Shown here: positions 1-6,865 of the stretch, in pieces
Layout: each line of letters opens with the position of its first letter
Position numbering within the stretch: position 1 is the stretch's first letter
Origin: Heliobacteriaceae bacterium
Lineage (GTDB): Bacteria > Bacillota > Desulfitobacteriia > Heliobacteriales > Heliobacteriaceae
Assembly (NCBI GenBank): GCA_028707535.1
Contig: JAQWAU010000013.1
Coordinates: 8,033 to 41,679, forward strand
Reading direction: 5' to 3'
DNA: 33,647 nucleotides
The notes under the pieces: model-generated
The model's database searches: none
Told to the model about the DNA's origin: nothing
The model's input: only the letters and a program-made list of their open reading frames with translations
Made by a program: the position numbers and the translations under genes

Positions 1-10
1 TAGAGAAGGG

Positions 11-400
11 GTGGCGACCATAAAGGAAACGGCAGAAGAGAACACATACCCGGTGGCAATCCAAAGTTGGATTGAAGATTGCCGGCAGCGGCCGGGTGCC
101 GGGTACAAAGTGGCCGGGGACCAGGCCTACCTTTTGGCTAGTTGGGGGGAGAAACCGACGGCCGGATACGCGGTAGCGATTACCGGAATGGCTACGGAAC
201 CGGAGCGGGTGGTAGTAGCGGTTGAGTTTCGTGAGCCGGCCGGGATGACGGCCCAAGTAATCACGTATCCTTACGCTGTCCGCGTTGTAGACAGCACGGC
301 CTTTGCCGGCAAGGAAGTCGTATTTGTCGACACTGCCTCCGGGGAAAGCCTTGCTGCTTGGAAAAAGGCCTCCGAATCGGGGTTGACGCCTGTAGATTGA
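11..400 (+). CDS. PrcB C-terminal-domain-like small protein
   Basis: Encodes 129 aa from a GTG start. The centre (about residues 38-95), with YLLASWGEKPTAGY followed by alternating hydrophobic strands ending in TYPYAVRVV, resembles the PrcB C-terminal domain, a small beta-rich domain found alone or attached to surface proteins in Firmicutes. No signal peptide or membrane segment is visible, so it looks cytosolic. The reading frame stays open to the left edge of the window, and the purine-rich AGAGAAGGG abuts the GTG with no spacer, so the true start may lie upstream. A strong terminator follows, which makes this the last gene of its transcript. The domain call is by pattern recognition. The biochemical function is unknown. 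Confidence 0.55.
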   Translation: MATIKETAEENTYPVAIQSWIEDCRQRPGAGYKVAGDQAYLLASWGEKPTAGYAVAITGMATEPERVVVAVEFREPAGMTAQVITYPYAVRVVDSTAFAGKEVVFVDTASGESLAAWKKASESGLTPVD

Positions 401-431
401 GTTTCTACCCTAATTCTACCCAAAGCAATAA

Positions 432-480
432 CGCCCCCCGCTTTTTCCGGGCAGAAAAAGGCGGGAGGTTTTTTCTTTTT
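432..480 (+). terminator. Intrinsic terminator after the PrcB-like gene
   Basis: CCCCCCGCTTTTT (435-447 region) pairs imperfectly with AAAAAGGCGGGAGG (455-468), followed by TTTTTTCTTTTT. The stem is GC-rich and the U-tract long, which suits a Rho-independent terminator. It separates the first gene from the rest of the window. Confidence 0.85.
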
Positions 481-650
481 GGTTGCAGGGCTGAGCGGCA
501 GGTTGGTTACCGGCAGAATTACTGCGAGGTATCCCGGACATCGTTTTTATCCGGGGAATGGCGTACAATGAAGATAAAGTAGAGAAACTAAAAAAAGTAA
601 GCTCTCGTACGTCGTGTTGGATCCAACCCTAAGGAATAGCAGGCCGAGCA

Positions 651-893
651 ATGATCACGCCGGCGGGGAAAGCGGAAAATTTGGCGGATAGGAAGGATTT
701 CATGGGGTGGTTCGTTAATTCCAAAGGGGAGATCGAATTTTGGGGTGGCCAGGAAGATTGGGTGCGGGCAGCCCGTTTCGCGGCCAACTGCCCGGCCTTT
801 GCCCTGGATGGGGAAGAAGAATTGGTGGCGGAGGAAACCCGGTCCTGCTATAATTGCCGGTGCTGGGACCGGAAAGAGGCAGACCCTGGTTGA
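651..893 (+). CDS. Small conserved-looking protein with C-x2-C motif
   Basis: Encodes 80 aa. The sequence contains GWFVNSKGEIEFWGGQEDW near the middle and ends with an SCYNCRCW segment, a CxxC-type motif that could bind a metal or be redox-active. I recognise it only as a type of short hypothetical protein seen in clostridia and cannot name a family. The Shine-Dalgarno is weak: AAGGA lies about 16 nt upstream of the ATG, so the start is uncertain. The stop overlaps the ribosome binding site of trmL, suggesting co-transcription and perhaps coupling. The preceding 170 bases (481-650) hold no gene. They contain a short inverted repeat, CCCGGA (533-538) with TCCGGG (550-555), and a TACAAT hexamer (564-569) that might be a -10 box. 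Confidence 0.6.
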   Translation: MITPAGKAENLADRKDFMGWFVNSKGEIEFWGGQEDWVRAARFAANCPAFALDGEEELVAEETRSCYNCRCWDRKEADPG

Positions 894-908
894 GGGAGCG
901 AAAGAGCT

Positions 909-1370
909 TTGTTTCAAGTGGTACTATATGAACCGGAGATCCCGCCCAATACCGGGAATGTTGCCCGGCTTTGTGCGGGGACAGGATGTTGTTTGCACCT
1001 GATTAAACCGCTGGGTTTTTCGGTTGACGACAAACAGTTAAAACGCGCGGGGCTTGATTATTGGCATCTGGTGGATGTTCAATATCATGAAAACTGGTCT
1101 GCTTTTCGCCGGGCTTACCCTGCCGCTAATCTTTACTTTTTCAGCACCAAGGGACAAAAGCGGTATTCGGCTATCCATTATCAACCGGGGGACTTTTTAG
1201 TTTTCGGCAAGGAGACCCAAGGATTACCCCCGGTGATTTATACTGAATTTGCTGACCGGCTGGCCCGGATCCCTTTAGTTTCTGCCGCCCGTTCCTTGAA
1301 CCTTTCCAATGCCGTGGCGGTGGTCGTTTTTGAAGCTTTCCGGCAAAACGGGTTTGCCCATTTATCATAG
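909..1370 (+). CDS. trmL: tRNA (cytidine(34)-2'-O)-methyltransferase
   Basis: Encodes 153 aa, the normal length for TrmL/CspR, a SPOUT-family enzyme that uses SAM to 2'-O-methylate wobble residue 34 of certain leucine tRNAs. Visible family hallmarks are the N-terminal VLYEPEIPPNTGNVARLC segment, LIKPLGF, the SAM-binding knot region FGKETQGLP, and RIPL...RSLNLSNAVAVVVFEA at the C-terminus. The start is TTG, with GAGGGAG (892-898) about 10 nt upstream overlapping the stop of the preceding small gene. A tRNA-Leu(UAA), the kind of substrate this enzyme acts on, lies in the same window at 32.9 kb. No terminator is visible after it, and the next gene begins 35 nt downstream. Confidence 0.92.
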   Translation: MFQVVLYEPEIPPNTGNVARLCAGTGCCLHLIKPLGFSVDDKQLKRAGLDYWHLVDVQYHENWSAFRRAYPAANLYFFSTKGQKRYSAIHYQPGDFLVFGKETQGLPPVIYTEFADRLARIPLVSAARSLNLSNAVAVVVFEAFRQNGFAHLS

Positions 1371-1405
1371 CCGGTGACAGGGTTATCGTGAAAGGAGCAG
1401 GAGGA

Positions 1406-2500
1406 ATGGGAAAACAGGTTAAACGGATTGGAGTCTTAACCGGTGGTGGCGATTGCCCCGGGTTGAATGCGGTTATCCGGGCGGTGGTAAAAACAGCCAT
1501 CCGGCAGTACAATCTTGAGGTCGTGGGCATTATCGACGGTTTTCACGGTCTGGTCAACGATATCATGCAGCCTTTGAACGAAGCTAATGTTGCCGGTATT
1601 GTTCACCGGGGGGGGACAATTCTGGGCACCACCAACCGGGACAACCCTTTTCGCTATGCGGTGGAAAAGGACGGGCAACTGACTTTTGAAGACCGTTCGT
1701 CCCAGTGTATTGCCAATTTAGCGGCCCGGGGGATTGACGCCCTGGTGGTGATTGGTGGCGACGGGAGCCTGCACATTGCCAATGCGTTTTACCAGCAGGG
1801 GGTACCGGTGGTTTGGGTACCCAAGACGATCGATAACGACCTGTCGGCGACCGACCTTACGTTTGGCTTTGATTCGGCGGTTACAACGGCGACCGAGGCG
1901 ATTGATAAACTACACACCACGGCGGAGTCCCACCACCGGGTTATGTTCTTAGAGGTGATGGGGCGGTATGCCGGTTGGATTGCTTTACACTCCGGCATGG
2001 CCGGTGGAGCGGATGTAATCTTAATCCCGGAGATTCCTTTCCGGATCCCGAACATATGTGCGCACATCCAGGCCCGCGCGGAGCGAGGCCGGAAGTTTTC
2101 GATTGTTGTTGTGGCGGAAGGGGCTCAGGAAGCCGGCGGGGAAATGGTGGTCCAAAAAATGGTGGCGCAAAGTCATGACCCGGTACGCTTAGGGGGCGTC
2201 GCTCAGGTGGTTGCCCGGAAGGTCGAGGACCAGGCCGGGATGGAAACCCGGGTTACTGTTTTGGGCCATCTTCAGCGGGGTGGTTCCCCGACAGCTTTCG
2301 ACCGGATTTTGAGTACGCGTTATGGTTCGGCGGCGGTGGATGCGGTGATGGCGGGATGGTTTGGCCGGATGGTGGCGTTGCGTACCCCGGATATCGTACC
2401 GGTACCTTTGGTTGAGGCGATTGGGACCTTGAAAAAAGTGGATCCGGACGGGCAGGTTGTCCGGGCTGCCCGGGCGGTGGGAATTGCTTTTGGTGATTAA
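1406..2500 (+). CDS. 6-phosphofructokinase, group III / mixed-substrate type
   Basis: Encodes 364 aa from ATG 1406, chosen over GTG 1388 because AAAGGAG (1391-1397) sits 8 nt upstream. It phosphorylates fructose 6-phosphate in glycolysis. The N-terminal loop is GGGDCPGLN rather than the SGGDAPGMN of classical PfkA. The phosphoryl-donor loop is GGDGS (117-121), a Gly signature linked to ATP use, while the catalytic loop is PKTIDND (139-145), where Lys replaces the Gly of ATP-type enzymes. This G/K combination and the longer chain fit the group III (mixed-substrate) PFK family, whose members use ATP or pyrophosphate. By family knowledge, Gly in the first position suggests ATP, but this needs an assay. 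A canonical PfkA is encoded separately at 14.3 kb. The stop is followed at once by the ribosome binding site of the next gene. Confidence 0.88.
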   Translation: MGKQVKRIGVLTGGGDCPGLNAVIRAVVKTAIRQYNLEVVGIIDGFHGLVNDIMQPLNEANVAGIVHRGGTILGTTNRDNPFRYAVEKDGQLTFEDRSSQCIANLAARGIDALVVIGGDGSLHIANAFYQQGVPVVWVPKTIDNDLSATDLTFGFDSAVTTATEAIDKLHTTAESHHRVMFLEVMGRYAGWIALHSGMAGGADVILIPEIPFRIPNICAHIQARAERGRKFSIVVVAEGAQEAGGEMVVQKMVAQSHDPVRLGGVAQVVARKVEDQAGMETRVTVLGHLQRGGSPTAFDRILSTRYGSAAVDAVMAGWFGRMVALRTPDIVPVPLVEAIGTLKKVDPDGQVVRAARAVGIAFGD

Positions 2501-2512
2501 GGAGGGGCTATT

Positions 2513-3352
2513 TTGACGGCGAAAATCCCGCGGGCGGATTTTGCCATTATCGGTGGTTCGAGTACAAATGTCTTGCGGTTTCCCGAACAAGTCGCCTTTC
2601 CAGGCATTGAAATTCTGGGGGTTTATGCCGGTTGGGATACCCCTTTCGGGCCCAGCCCTACGTTTATCCTGTTTGAATTGGCCGGGCGGCGGACGCTGAC
2701 GTGTGCAATGCATGGTTGGCGACCCGGGGTATCCCGGGCGGATGCTTCCCGGCAGGTTTTTTGGGTCTTGCAACAAGCAGAGGTTAAGCAGATCCTGGCC
2801 GAAGGGGGAGTAGGGGCGATCAACCGGTTACTTCGTCCCCGGGACCTGGTGGTGCCTGATGATTACTTGGATTTTTCGGTACGCAAAGATGTTGATCTCG
2901 GCACCGGCCGGTTAGGGATTATGCGGGAGCCTTTTTGCCGCCGCCTGCGGCAAGTTTTACTGGCGGCTGCGATGACGTGGCCCGGGCGGGGCCGGGTGTT
3001 TGAGCGGGGTAATTATGTGGTCACTGACGGCCGGCATTTTGAAAGCCGGGCAGAAGTACGCTTTTTCGGTTTGGCCGGTGGGGACATTATTGGCCAGAGT
3101 GTGGCGCCTGAAGTATATTTGGCCCGGGAAATCGGGGCTTGTTATGCCCGCTTGGAATTGGTGGTCAATTATGCCGAGGGTGTCGTGGCCGACTGGTGTC
3201 ACAGCGAGTTGAGCGACATTTTTCACGGTGAAGCCTTGCTGGCCGGGCGCCGGTTGTTGGGGACCCTGGCCCGCTTGCCCGTAATCCCGGAACCTTGCTG
3301 TGCGGAATTAAGTAAGGGGACCTTGCTCCGGGAGCCGGTAGGGGAGGATTGA
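2513..3352 (+). CDS. MTAP/PNP-family phosphorylase homologue
   Basis: Encodes 279 aa from TTG 2513, with GGAGGGG (2501-2507) directly after the pfk stop. The fold family is the purine nucleoside / methylthioadenosine phosphorylases, which split nucleosides with phosphate. Support: an early IIGGSS phosphate-loop-like segment, AMHGWRPG where family members carry an R-H-G loop, AEGGVGAINRLLRPRDLVVPDDYLDF matching the typical 'gs...kPGDlViPdqfiD' region, and a late VADWCHSEL segment. The active-site loops are divergent, so 5'-methylthioadenosine, inosine or another nucleoside could be the substrate. MTA is a by-product of spermidine synthase, encoded at 30.7 kb, which makes MTA salvage plausible but unproven. 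It is part of a tight run with the PFK upstream and the phosphatase 3 nt downstream. Confidence 0.75.
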   Translation: MTAKIPRADFAIIGGSSTNVLRFPEQVAFPGIEILGVYAGWDTPFGPSPTFILFELAGRRTLTCAMHGWRPGVSRADASRQVFWVLQQAEVKQILAEGGVGAINRLLRPRDLVVPDDYLDFSVRKDVDLGTGRLGIMREPFCRRLRQVLLAAAMTWPGRGRVFERGNYVVTDGRHFESRAEVRFFGLAGGDIIGQSVAPEVYLAREIGACYARLELVVNYAEGVVADWCHSELSDIFHGEALLAGRRLLGTLARLPVIPEPCCAELSKGTLLREPVGED

Positions 3353-3355
3353 GCG

Positions 3356-3985
3356 ATGGGACCGCAAATGACCCGGGTGACATTTGTCCGGCACGGGGAA
3401 ACCCTTTGGAACCGGGAAGGACGGCTCCAAGGCTGGGCTGACTTGGCTTTGACCGGGCAAGGGCAGCAACAAGCGGCCCACCTGGCCCGGACGCTGGAAA
3501 AAGCCAAGCTTGACGGGATCTATTGCAGCCCGCTCCGCCGGGCCCGAATGACTGCCGAGGCGATCGCCCGGCCGCACGGGCTAGCGGTTCAAGAGCACCC
3601 CGGTTTACTGGAATTGGACCACGGCGAATTGGATGGACTTACTTTTGCGGAAATGGCGGCCAGATACCCTGATATACTGCGGGCTTGGCGGGTTGACCCG
3701 ACCGATGTAAAATTGCCCGGCGGGGAAACCATGGCCACTCTGCAAGCCAGGGTCTGGCAGGCGGTGCAGGAGATCGTCGCCGGCTATCGGCACCGGCAGG
3801 TGGTGGTGGTTAGCCACAACCTGGCTATTCTTAGTGTCTTGTGCAAAGTATTGGGGTTGCCCTTGAAGCGTTTCCGGCGGTTGCGCCAGGATGTGGCGGC
3901 CCGGACGGTTGTTGAATTTGAGCCGGAAGGACCTGTGCTTACCGCCTTAAACGACCGTAGCCACCTTTCCGGGGAAAATACATGA
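3356..3985 (+). CDS. Histidine phosphatase family protein (PGM-like)
   Basis: Encodes 209 aa. It carries the full signature of the histidine phosphatase superfamily: FVRHGETLWNREGRLQG with the phospho-accepting His at residue 11, SPLRRARMTAEAI, the acid LLELDHGELDGL and VVVVSHNLAI with the second His. Members include cofactor-dependent phosphoglycerate mutase, alpha-ribazole phosphatase and broad-specificity sugar phosphatases. Sequence alone does not choose between them. It begins 3 nt after the phosphorylase homologue; ATG 3356 has GGGGAGG upstream, and ATG 3368 is an alternative. Its last codons overlap the -35 box of the metY promoter. Confidence 0.88.
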   Translation: MGPQMTRVTFVRHGETLWNREGRLQGWADLALTGQGQQQAAHLARTLEKAKLDGIYCSPLRRARMTAEAIARPHGLAVQEHPGLLELDHGELDGLTFAEMAARYPDILRAWRVDPTDVKLPGGETMATLQARVWQAVQEIVAGYRHRQVVVVSHNLAILSVLCKVLGLPLKRFRRLRQDVAARTVVEFEPEGPVLTALNDRSHLSGENT

Positions 3986-4010
3986 CAACAGGCCGGAGAC
4001 TTTGTATAAT
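3982..4010 (+). promoter_or_regulatory. Sigma-A-type promoter of metY-metX
   Basis: ATGACA (3982-3987) and TATAAT (4005-4010) are separated by 17 nt, matching the sigma-70/A consensus at 11 of 12 positions. The -35 box overlaps the stop codon of the preceding gene. Transcription would start near 4017, just upstream of the SAM riboswitch. Confidence 0.8.
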
Positions 4011-4043
4011 AGAACGAAACAACTTAATGTAATGTTTACAACA

Positions 4044-4164
4044 CTCATCCAGAGAGGTGGAGGGAACGGGCCCAATGAAACCCGGCAACCAGGCCACGGC
4101 CTTTTGGGGCTTTGTGGTTATGGTGCCAATTCCTTCAGGGCAAGTTTTTGTCCTGGCAGATGAG
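4044..4164 (+). ncRNA. SAM-I (S-box) riboswitch aptamer
   Basis: The leader has the classical S-box core: AGAGAGGTGGAGGGA (4050-4064), CCCAATGAAACCCGGCAACC (4071-4090) and ATGGTGCCAATTCC (4120-4133). P1 closes by CTCATC (4044-4049) with GATGAG (4159-4164). S-adenosylmethionine binding stabilises P1 and switches off methionine-pathway genes in Firmicutes. The downstream genes metY and metX are typical members of this regulon. The match of core motifs and pairing leaves little doubt. Confidence 0.96.
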
Positions 4165-4214
4165 AGGTGTGGCCGATTTTAGCCTCTTCGTTTGCGAAGG
4201 GGCTTAATTTATTG
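4162..4214 (+). promoter_or_regulatory. Expression platform of the SAM riboswitch: terminator/antiterminator
   Basis: AGCCTCTTCG (4181-4190) and CGAAGGGGCT (4195-4204) form a 10-bp hairpin with one G-U pair and a TTTG loop, followed by the modest U-rich tail TAATTTATT. The mutually exclusive antiterminator is GAGAGG (4162-4167) with CCTCTT (4183-4188), whose 5' arm includes the last three bases of P1. With SAM, P1 forms, the terminator wins and transcription stops. The pairings were read directly; switching is inferred from the family. Confidence 0.85.
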
Positions 4215-4247
4215 GCCAATCTAGCTTTTCCGAAGGGAGCAGTCGAA

Positions 4248-5528
4248 GTGCAGGAAAGGAAAATGCGGTTTGATACGATCGCCTTACATGGGGGCCATAC
4301 CCCGGACCGGGAAACTTTGTCCCGGGCGGTGCCGATTTACCAAACCACATCGTATGTGTTTCGGGACAGTGAGCATGCTGCCAACCTGTTCGCATTAAAA
4401 GAAGCAGGCAACATTTATACCCGAATGGGGAACCCCACAAACGAGGTGTTGGAAAAGCGCCTGGACGCCTTGGAAGGCGGTGTGGGTGCTTTGGTGGTCA
4501 GTTCCGGCCATGCGGCGATCGTGACGGCAATTTTGAATATCGCCGGGGCCGGGGATGAAATTGTTTCTTCTACCAGCCTTTATGGTGGCACCTATAACAT
4601 GTTTAAGCATACCCTGGCCCAGCTGGGGATTACCGTCCGGTTTGTCGATCCGGTTGACCCGGAGAACTTTCGCCGGGCGATTACGGCCAAAACCAAGGCC
4701 CTTTTTGGGGAAACTATCGGTAACCCAAAATGTGACGTTCTCGATCTCGAGGCCTTAGCCGGGATTGCCCATGAAGCGGGCATCCCTTTGATTGTGGACA
4801 ACACGTTTGCCACCGCCTATCTTTGCCGGCCTTTTGAATTTGGCGCCGATGTCGTGGTTTATTCCACCACTAAATTTATCGGTGGCCACGGCACTTGCAT
4901 CGGTGGGGCGGTCATTGATTCCGGCAAGTTTGATTGGACCCAAAACGATAAGTTTCCTGGGCTGACCTTGCCTGATCCCGGTTACCATGGGCTCTCCTAC
5001 GCCCGGGATATTGGACCGGCGGCCTTTATTGTTAAAGCCCGGGTCCAAGTAATGCGGGACCTCGGCATGTGTAGCAGTCCGTTTAATTCGTTTCTATTGC
5101 TGCAGGGGGTAGAAACTCTTTCGCTGCGGATGGAGCGGCATGTGCAAAATGCCCGGAAAATAGCCGCTTTCCTGAGCAGTCATCCCCAAGTTAATTGGGT
5201 CTCTTACCCGGAACTGCCAACCCACCCCTCCTATGATTTGTGCCGGAAATATCTGCCCAAAGGGGCGGGAGCGATCATGACCTTCGGGATCAAAGGCGGA
5301 TTGGCGGCCGGCAAGCGGTTTATTGACCGGTTGGTGATCTTTTCCCATTTGGCCAATGTGGGTGATGCCAAGTCCTTGGTGATTCACCCGGCATCGACGA
5401 CCCATAGTCAGTTGTCTGATGCGGCCCGGATTCAGGCGGGAGTGAGTGCGGATCTCGTCCGGTTATCGATCGGGCTGGAGGATATAGAAGACTTAATTGA
5501 AGATTTGGACCAGGCTTTGGGCGCATAA
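4248..5528 (+). CDS. metY: O-acetylhomoserine sulfhydrylase (PLP-dependent)
   Basis: Encodes 426 aa from GTG 4248. It makes homocysteine from O-acetylhomoserine and sulfide. Cys/Met-metabolism PLP-enzyme hallmarks are visible: FDTIALHGG at the N-terminus, [22 protein letters not shown], the PLP phosphate loop region VVSSGHAAI, the cofactor Asp in IVDNTFAT and the Schiff-base lysine in [12 protein letters not shown] (Lys209). The start is set by AAGGGAG (4233-4239), 8 nt upstream; ATG 4263 (421 aa) is a possible alternative. An upstream in-frame GTG at 4167 is excluded because it lies inside the riboswitch expression platform. It is followed 33 nt later by metX, so the pair forms a SAM-controlled operon for direct sulfhydrylation. 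Confidence 0.95.
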   Translation: MQERKMRFDTIALHGGHTPDRETLSRAVPIYQTTSYVFRDSEHAANLFALKEAGNIYTRMGNPTNEVLEKRLDALEGGVGALVVSSGHAAIVTAILNIAGAGDEIVSSTSLYGGTYNMFKHTLAQLGITVRFVDPVDPENFRRAITAKTKALFGETIGNPKCDVLDLEALAGIAHEAGIPLIVDNTFATAYLCRPFEFGADVVVYSTTKFIGGHGTCIGGAVIDSGKFDWTQNDKFPGLTLPDPGYHGLSYARDIGPAAFIVKARVQVMRDLGMCSSPFNSFLLLQGVETLSLRMERHVQNARKIAAFLSSHPQVNWVSYPELPTHPSYDLCRKYLPKGAGAIMTFGIKGGLAAGKRFIDRLVIFSHLANVGDAKSLVIHPASTTHSQLSDAARIQAGVSADLVRLSIGLEDIEDLIEDLDQALGA

Positions 5529-5561
5529 GTCTGGACCCCAGCCAATGGGGGAGGTGGAAAA

Positions 5562-6740
5562 TTGCATAATGGGACGTCGCGCCATACTTCACCGGGGGCA
5601 TCCCGGGAGTTGATCGTTAAACCACAGACCTTTACTTTTGCGGCCCCTCCCACGGAGATGGTTCTGGAGTCGGGGCGGCGGTTTGGCCCGATTACGGTTG
5701 CCTACGAAACATACGGCGAGTTGAATGCCGAACGGTCGAATGCCGTATTGATCGCGCACGCCTTGACAGGAGACCACCATGCTGCCGGCAAGTACCATCC
5801 GGCAGACAAAGTTGCCGGGTGGTGGGATCCGTTGATTGGTCCGGGGAAGCCTTTTGATACAGACCGCTTTTTTGTCATCGGGGTCAATATTTTAGGGGGT
5901 TGTAGCGGTACGACCGGCCCGGCCAGCATAGACCCGGCAACCGGCCGGCCTTACGGCATGACGTTTCCGGTGTATACGGTCCGGGATATGGTCCGGGTGC
6001 AACGGGAACTGCTGGCCCACCTGGGGATTGACCGCTTGCTGTGTGTAGCCGGTGGTTCCATGGGCGGCATGCAGGTTTTGGAGTGGGCGGTGACCTACCC
6101 GGAAATGGTGGACGGCATTATCCCTATTGCCACATCCGGCCGGATGACGGCAATGGGTATTGCTTTCAACGAAATTATGCGGCAGACGATTATGCTGGAT
6201 CCGGGGTGGCAGAATGGGGATTATTACCCGGGAACCGGGCCGGCCAAAGGGCTGGCCATCGCCCGGATGCTTGGTATGGTTACCTACCGCAGTGATGAAT
6301 CGTTTGCGGTCCGGTTTGGTCGCCGGATGGCCGATACGCGTTCTACGGTTTATTACCGGTTTGACAACAGTTTTGAAATCGAAAATTATTTACATTATCA
6401 AGGGGAAAAGCTGGTCCGGCGGTTTGATGCGAATACCTATCTCTACATTTGCAAGGCGATGGATCTTTATGACCTCGGGCGTGACCGTGGCGGCATCGAA
6501 CCGGCGCTATCCCGGATTCGGGCCAAAACGCTTTTTATCGGGGTCAATACCGATTGGCTTTACCCACCGCGGTACATCATTGAAATGGCGGATATTATGG
6601 CGCGGTTTAAGCAAGAAGTGGCTTATTGGGAATTGGAAAGCCCCCATGGCCATGACGCTTTTTTGATTGAGTTTGAACAAGTGCGGCCGGTGATCGCCGG
6701 GTTTGTGAATGATTTGGCGGTTAGGCGCCGCATTAAGTGA
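5562..6740 (+). CDS. metX: Homoserine O-acetyltransferase
   Basis: Encodes 392 aa from TTG 5562 with GGGGGAGGTGG upstream. This alpha/beta-hydrolase-fold enzyme activates homoserine with an acyl group from acyl-CoA, giving the substrate of the MetY made from the same mRNA. Visible are VLIAHALTGDHHAAG (oxyanion region), the GGCSGTTGPASIDP segment, the nucleophile elbow GGSMGGMQ with Ser166, the catalytic Asp in VNTDWLYPP and the His in SPHGHDAF. The length is typical. MetX-type sequences can use acetyl- or succinyl-CoA; pairing with an O-acetylhomoserine sulfhydrylase favours acetyl-CoA. Expression is expected to follow the SAM riboswitch ahead of metY. A terminator follows. Confidence 0.95.
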   Translation: MHNGTSRHTSPGASRELIVKPQTFTFAAPPTEMVLESGRRFGPITVAYETYGELNAERSNAVLIAHALTGDHHAAGKYHPADKVAGWWDPLIGPGKPFDTDRFFVIGVNILGGCSGTTGPASIDPATGRPYGMTFPVYTVRDMVRVQRELLAHLGIDRLLCVAGGSMGGMQVLEWAVTYPEMVDGIIPIATSGRMTAMGIAFNEIMRQTIMLDPGWQNGDYYPGTGPAKGLAIARMLGMVTYRSDESFAVRFGRRMADTRSTVYYRFDNSFEIENYLHYQGEKLVRRFDANTYLYICKAMDLYDLGRDRGGIEPALSRIRAKTLFIGVNTDWLYPPRYIIEMADIMARFKQEVAYWELESPHGHDAFLIEFEQVRPVIAGFVNDLAVRRRIK

Positions 6741-6748
6741 ACCCTTTG

Positions 6749-6790
6749 CCACCCATAAGCTTGCTTTTCCGGGTGGTTATTTTTTATTTC
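6749..6790 (+). terminator. Intrinsic terminator of metY-metX
   Basis: CCACCC (6749-6754) pairs with GGGTGG (6771-6776), with a small inner AAGC/GCTT pairing possible in the loop, followed by TTATTTTTTATTT. It ends the methionine operon before the malic enzyme gene. The remaining intergenic DNA up to 6865 is AT-rich, and I see no convincing promoter in it. Confidence 0.8.
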
Positions 6791-6865
6791 TGATAGAGGG
6801 CAAATGGCCGGGAAATAATAAACTAAAATAAAAACCATAAAAAAGTTCAAAGGAGTTTTTTGACT

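Noticed and set aside
849-855. TATAAT inside the small Cys protein gene, just before trmL
   Set aside because: It is formed by the Cys-Tyr-Asn-Cys codons of a coding sequence and has no good -35 at proper spacing.
4167-4247. N-terminal extension of metY from GTG 4167
   Set aside because: It would start within the riboswitch expression platform and ahead of the terminator; it has no ribosome binding site, and MetY proteins begin near the later start.
6791-6865. Promoter for the malic enzyme gene in the AT-rich gap
   Set aside because: Several A/T-rich hexamers exist, but no -35/-10 pair with acceptable match and spacing.
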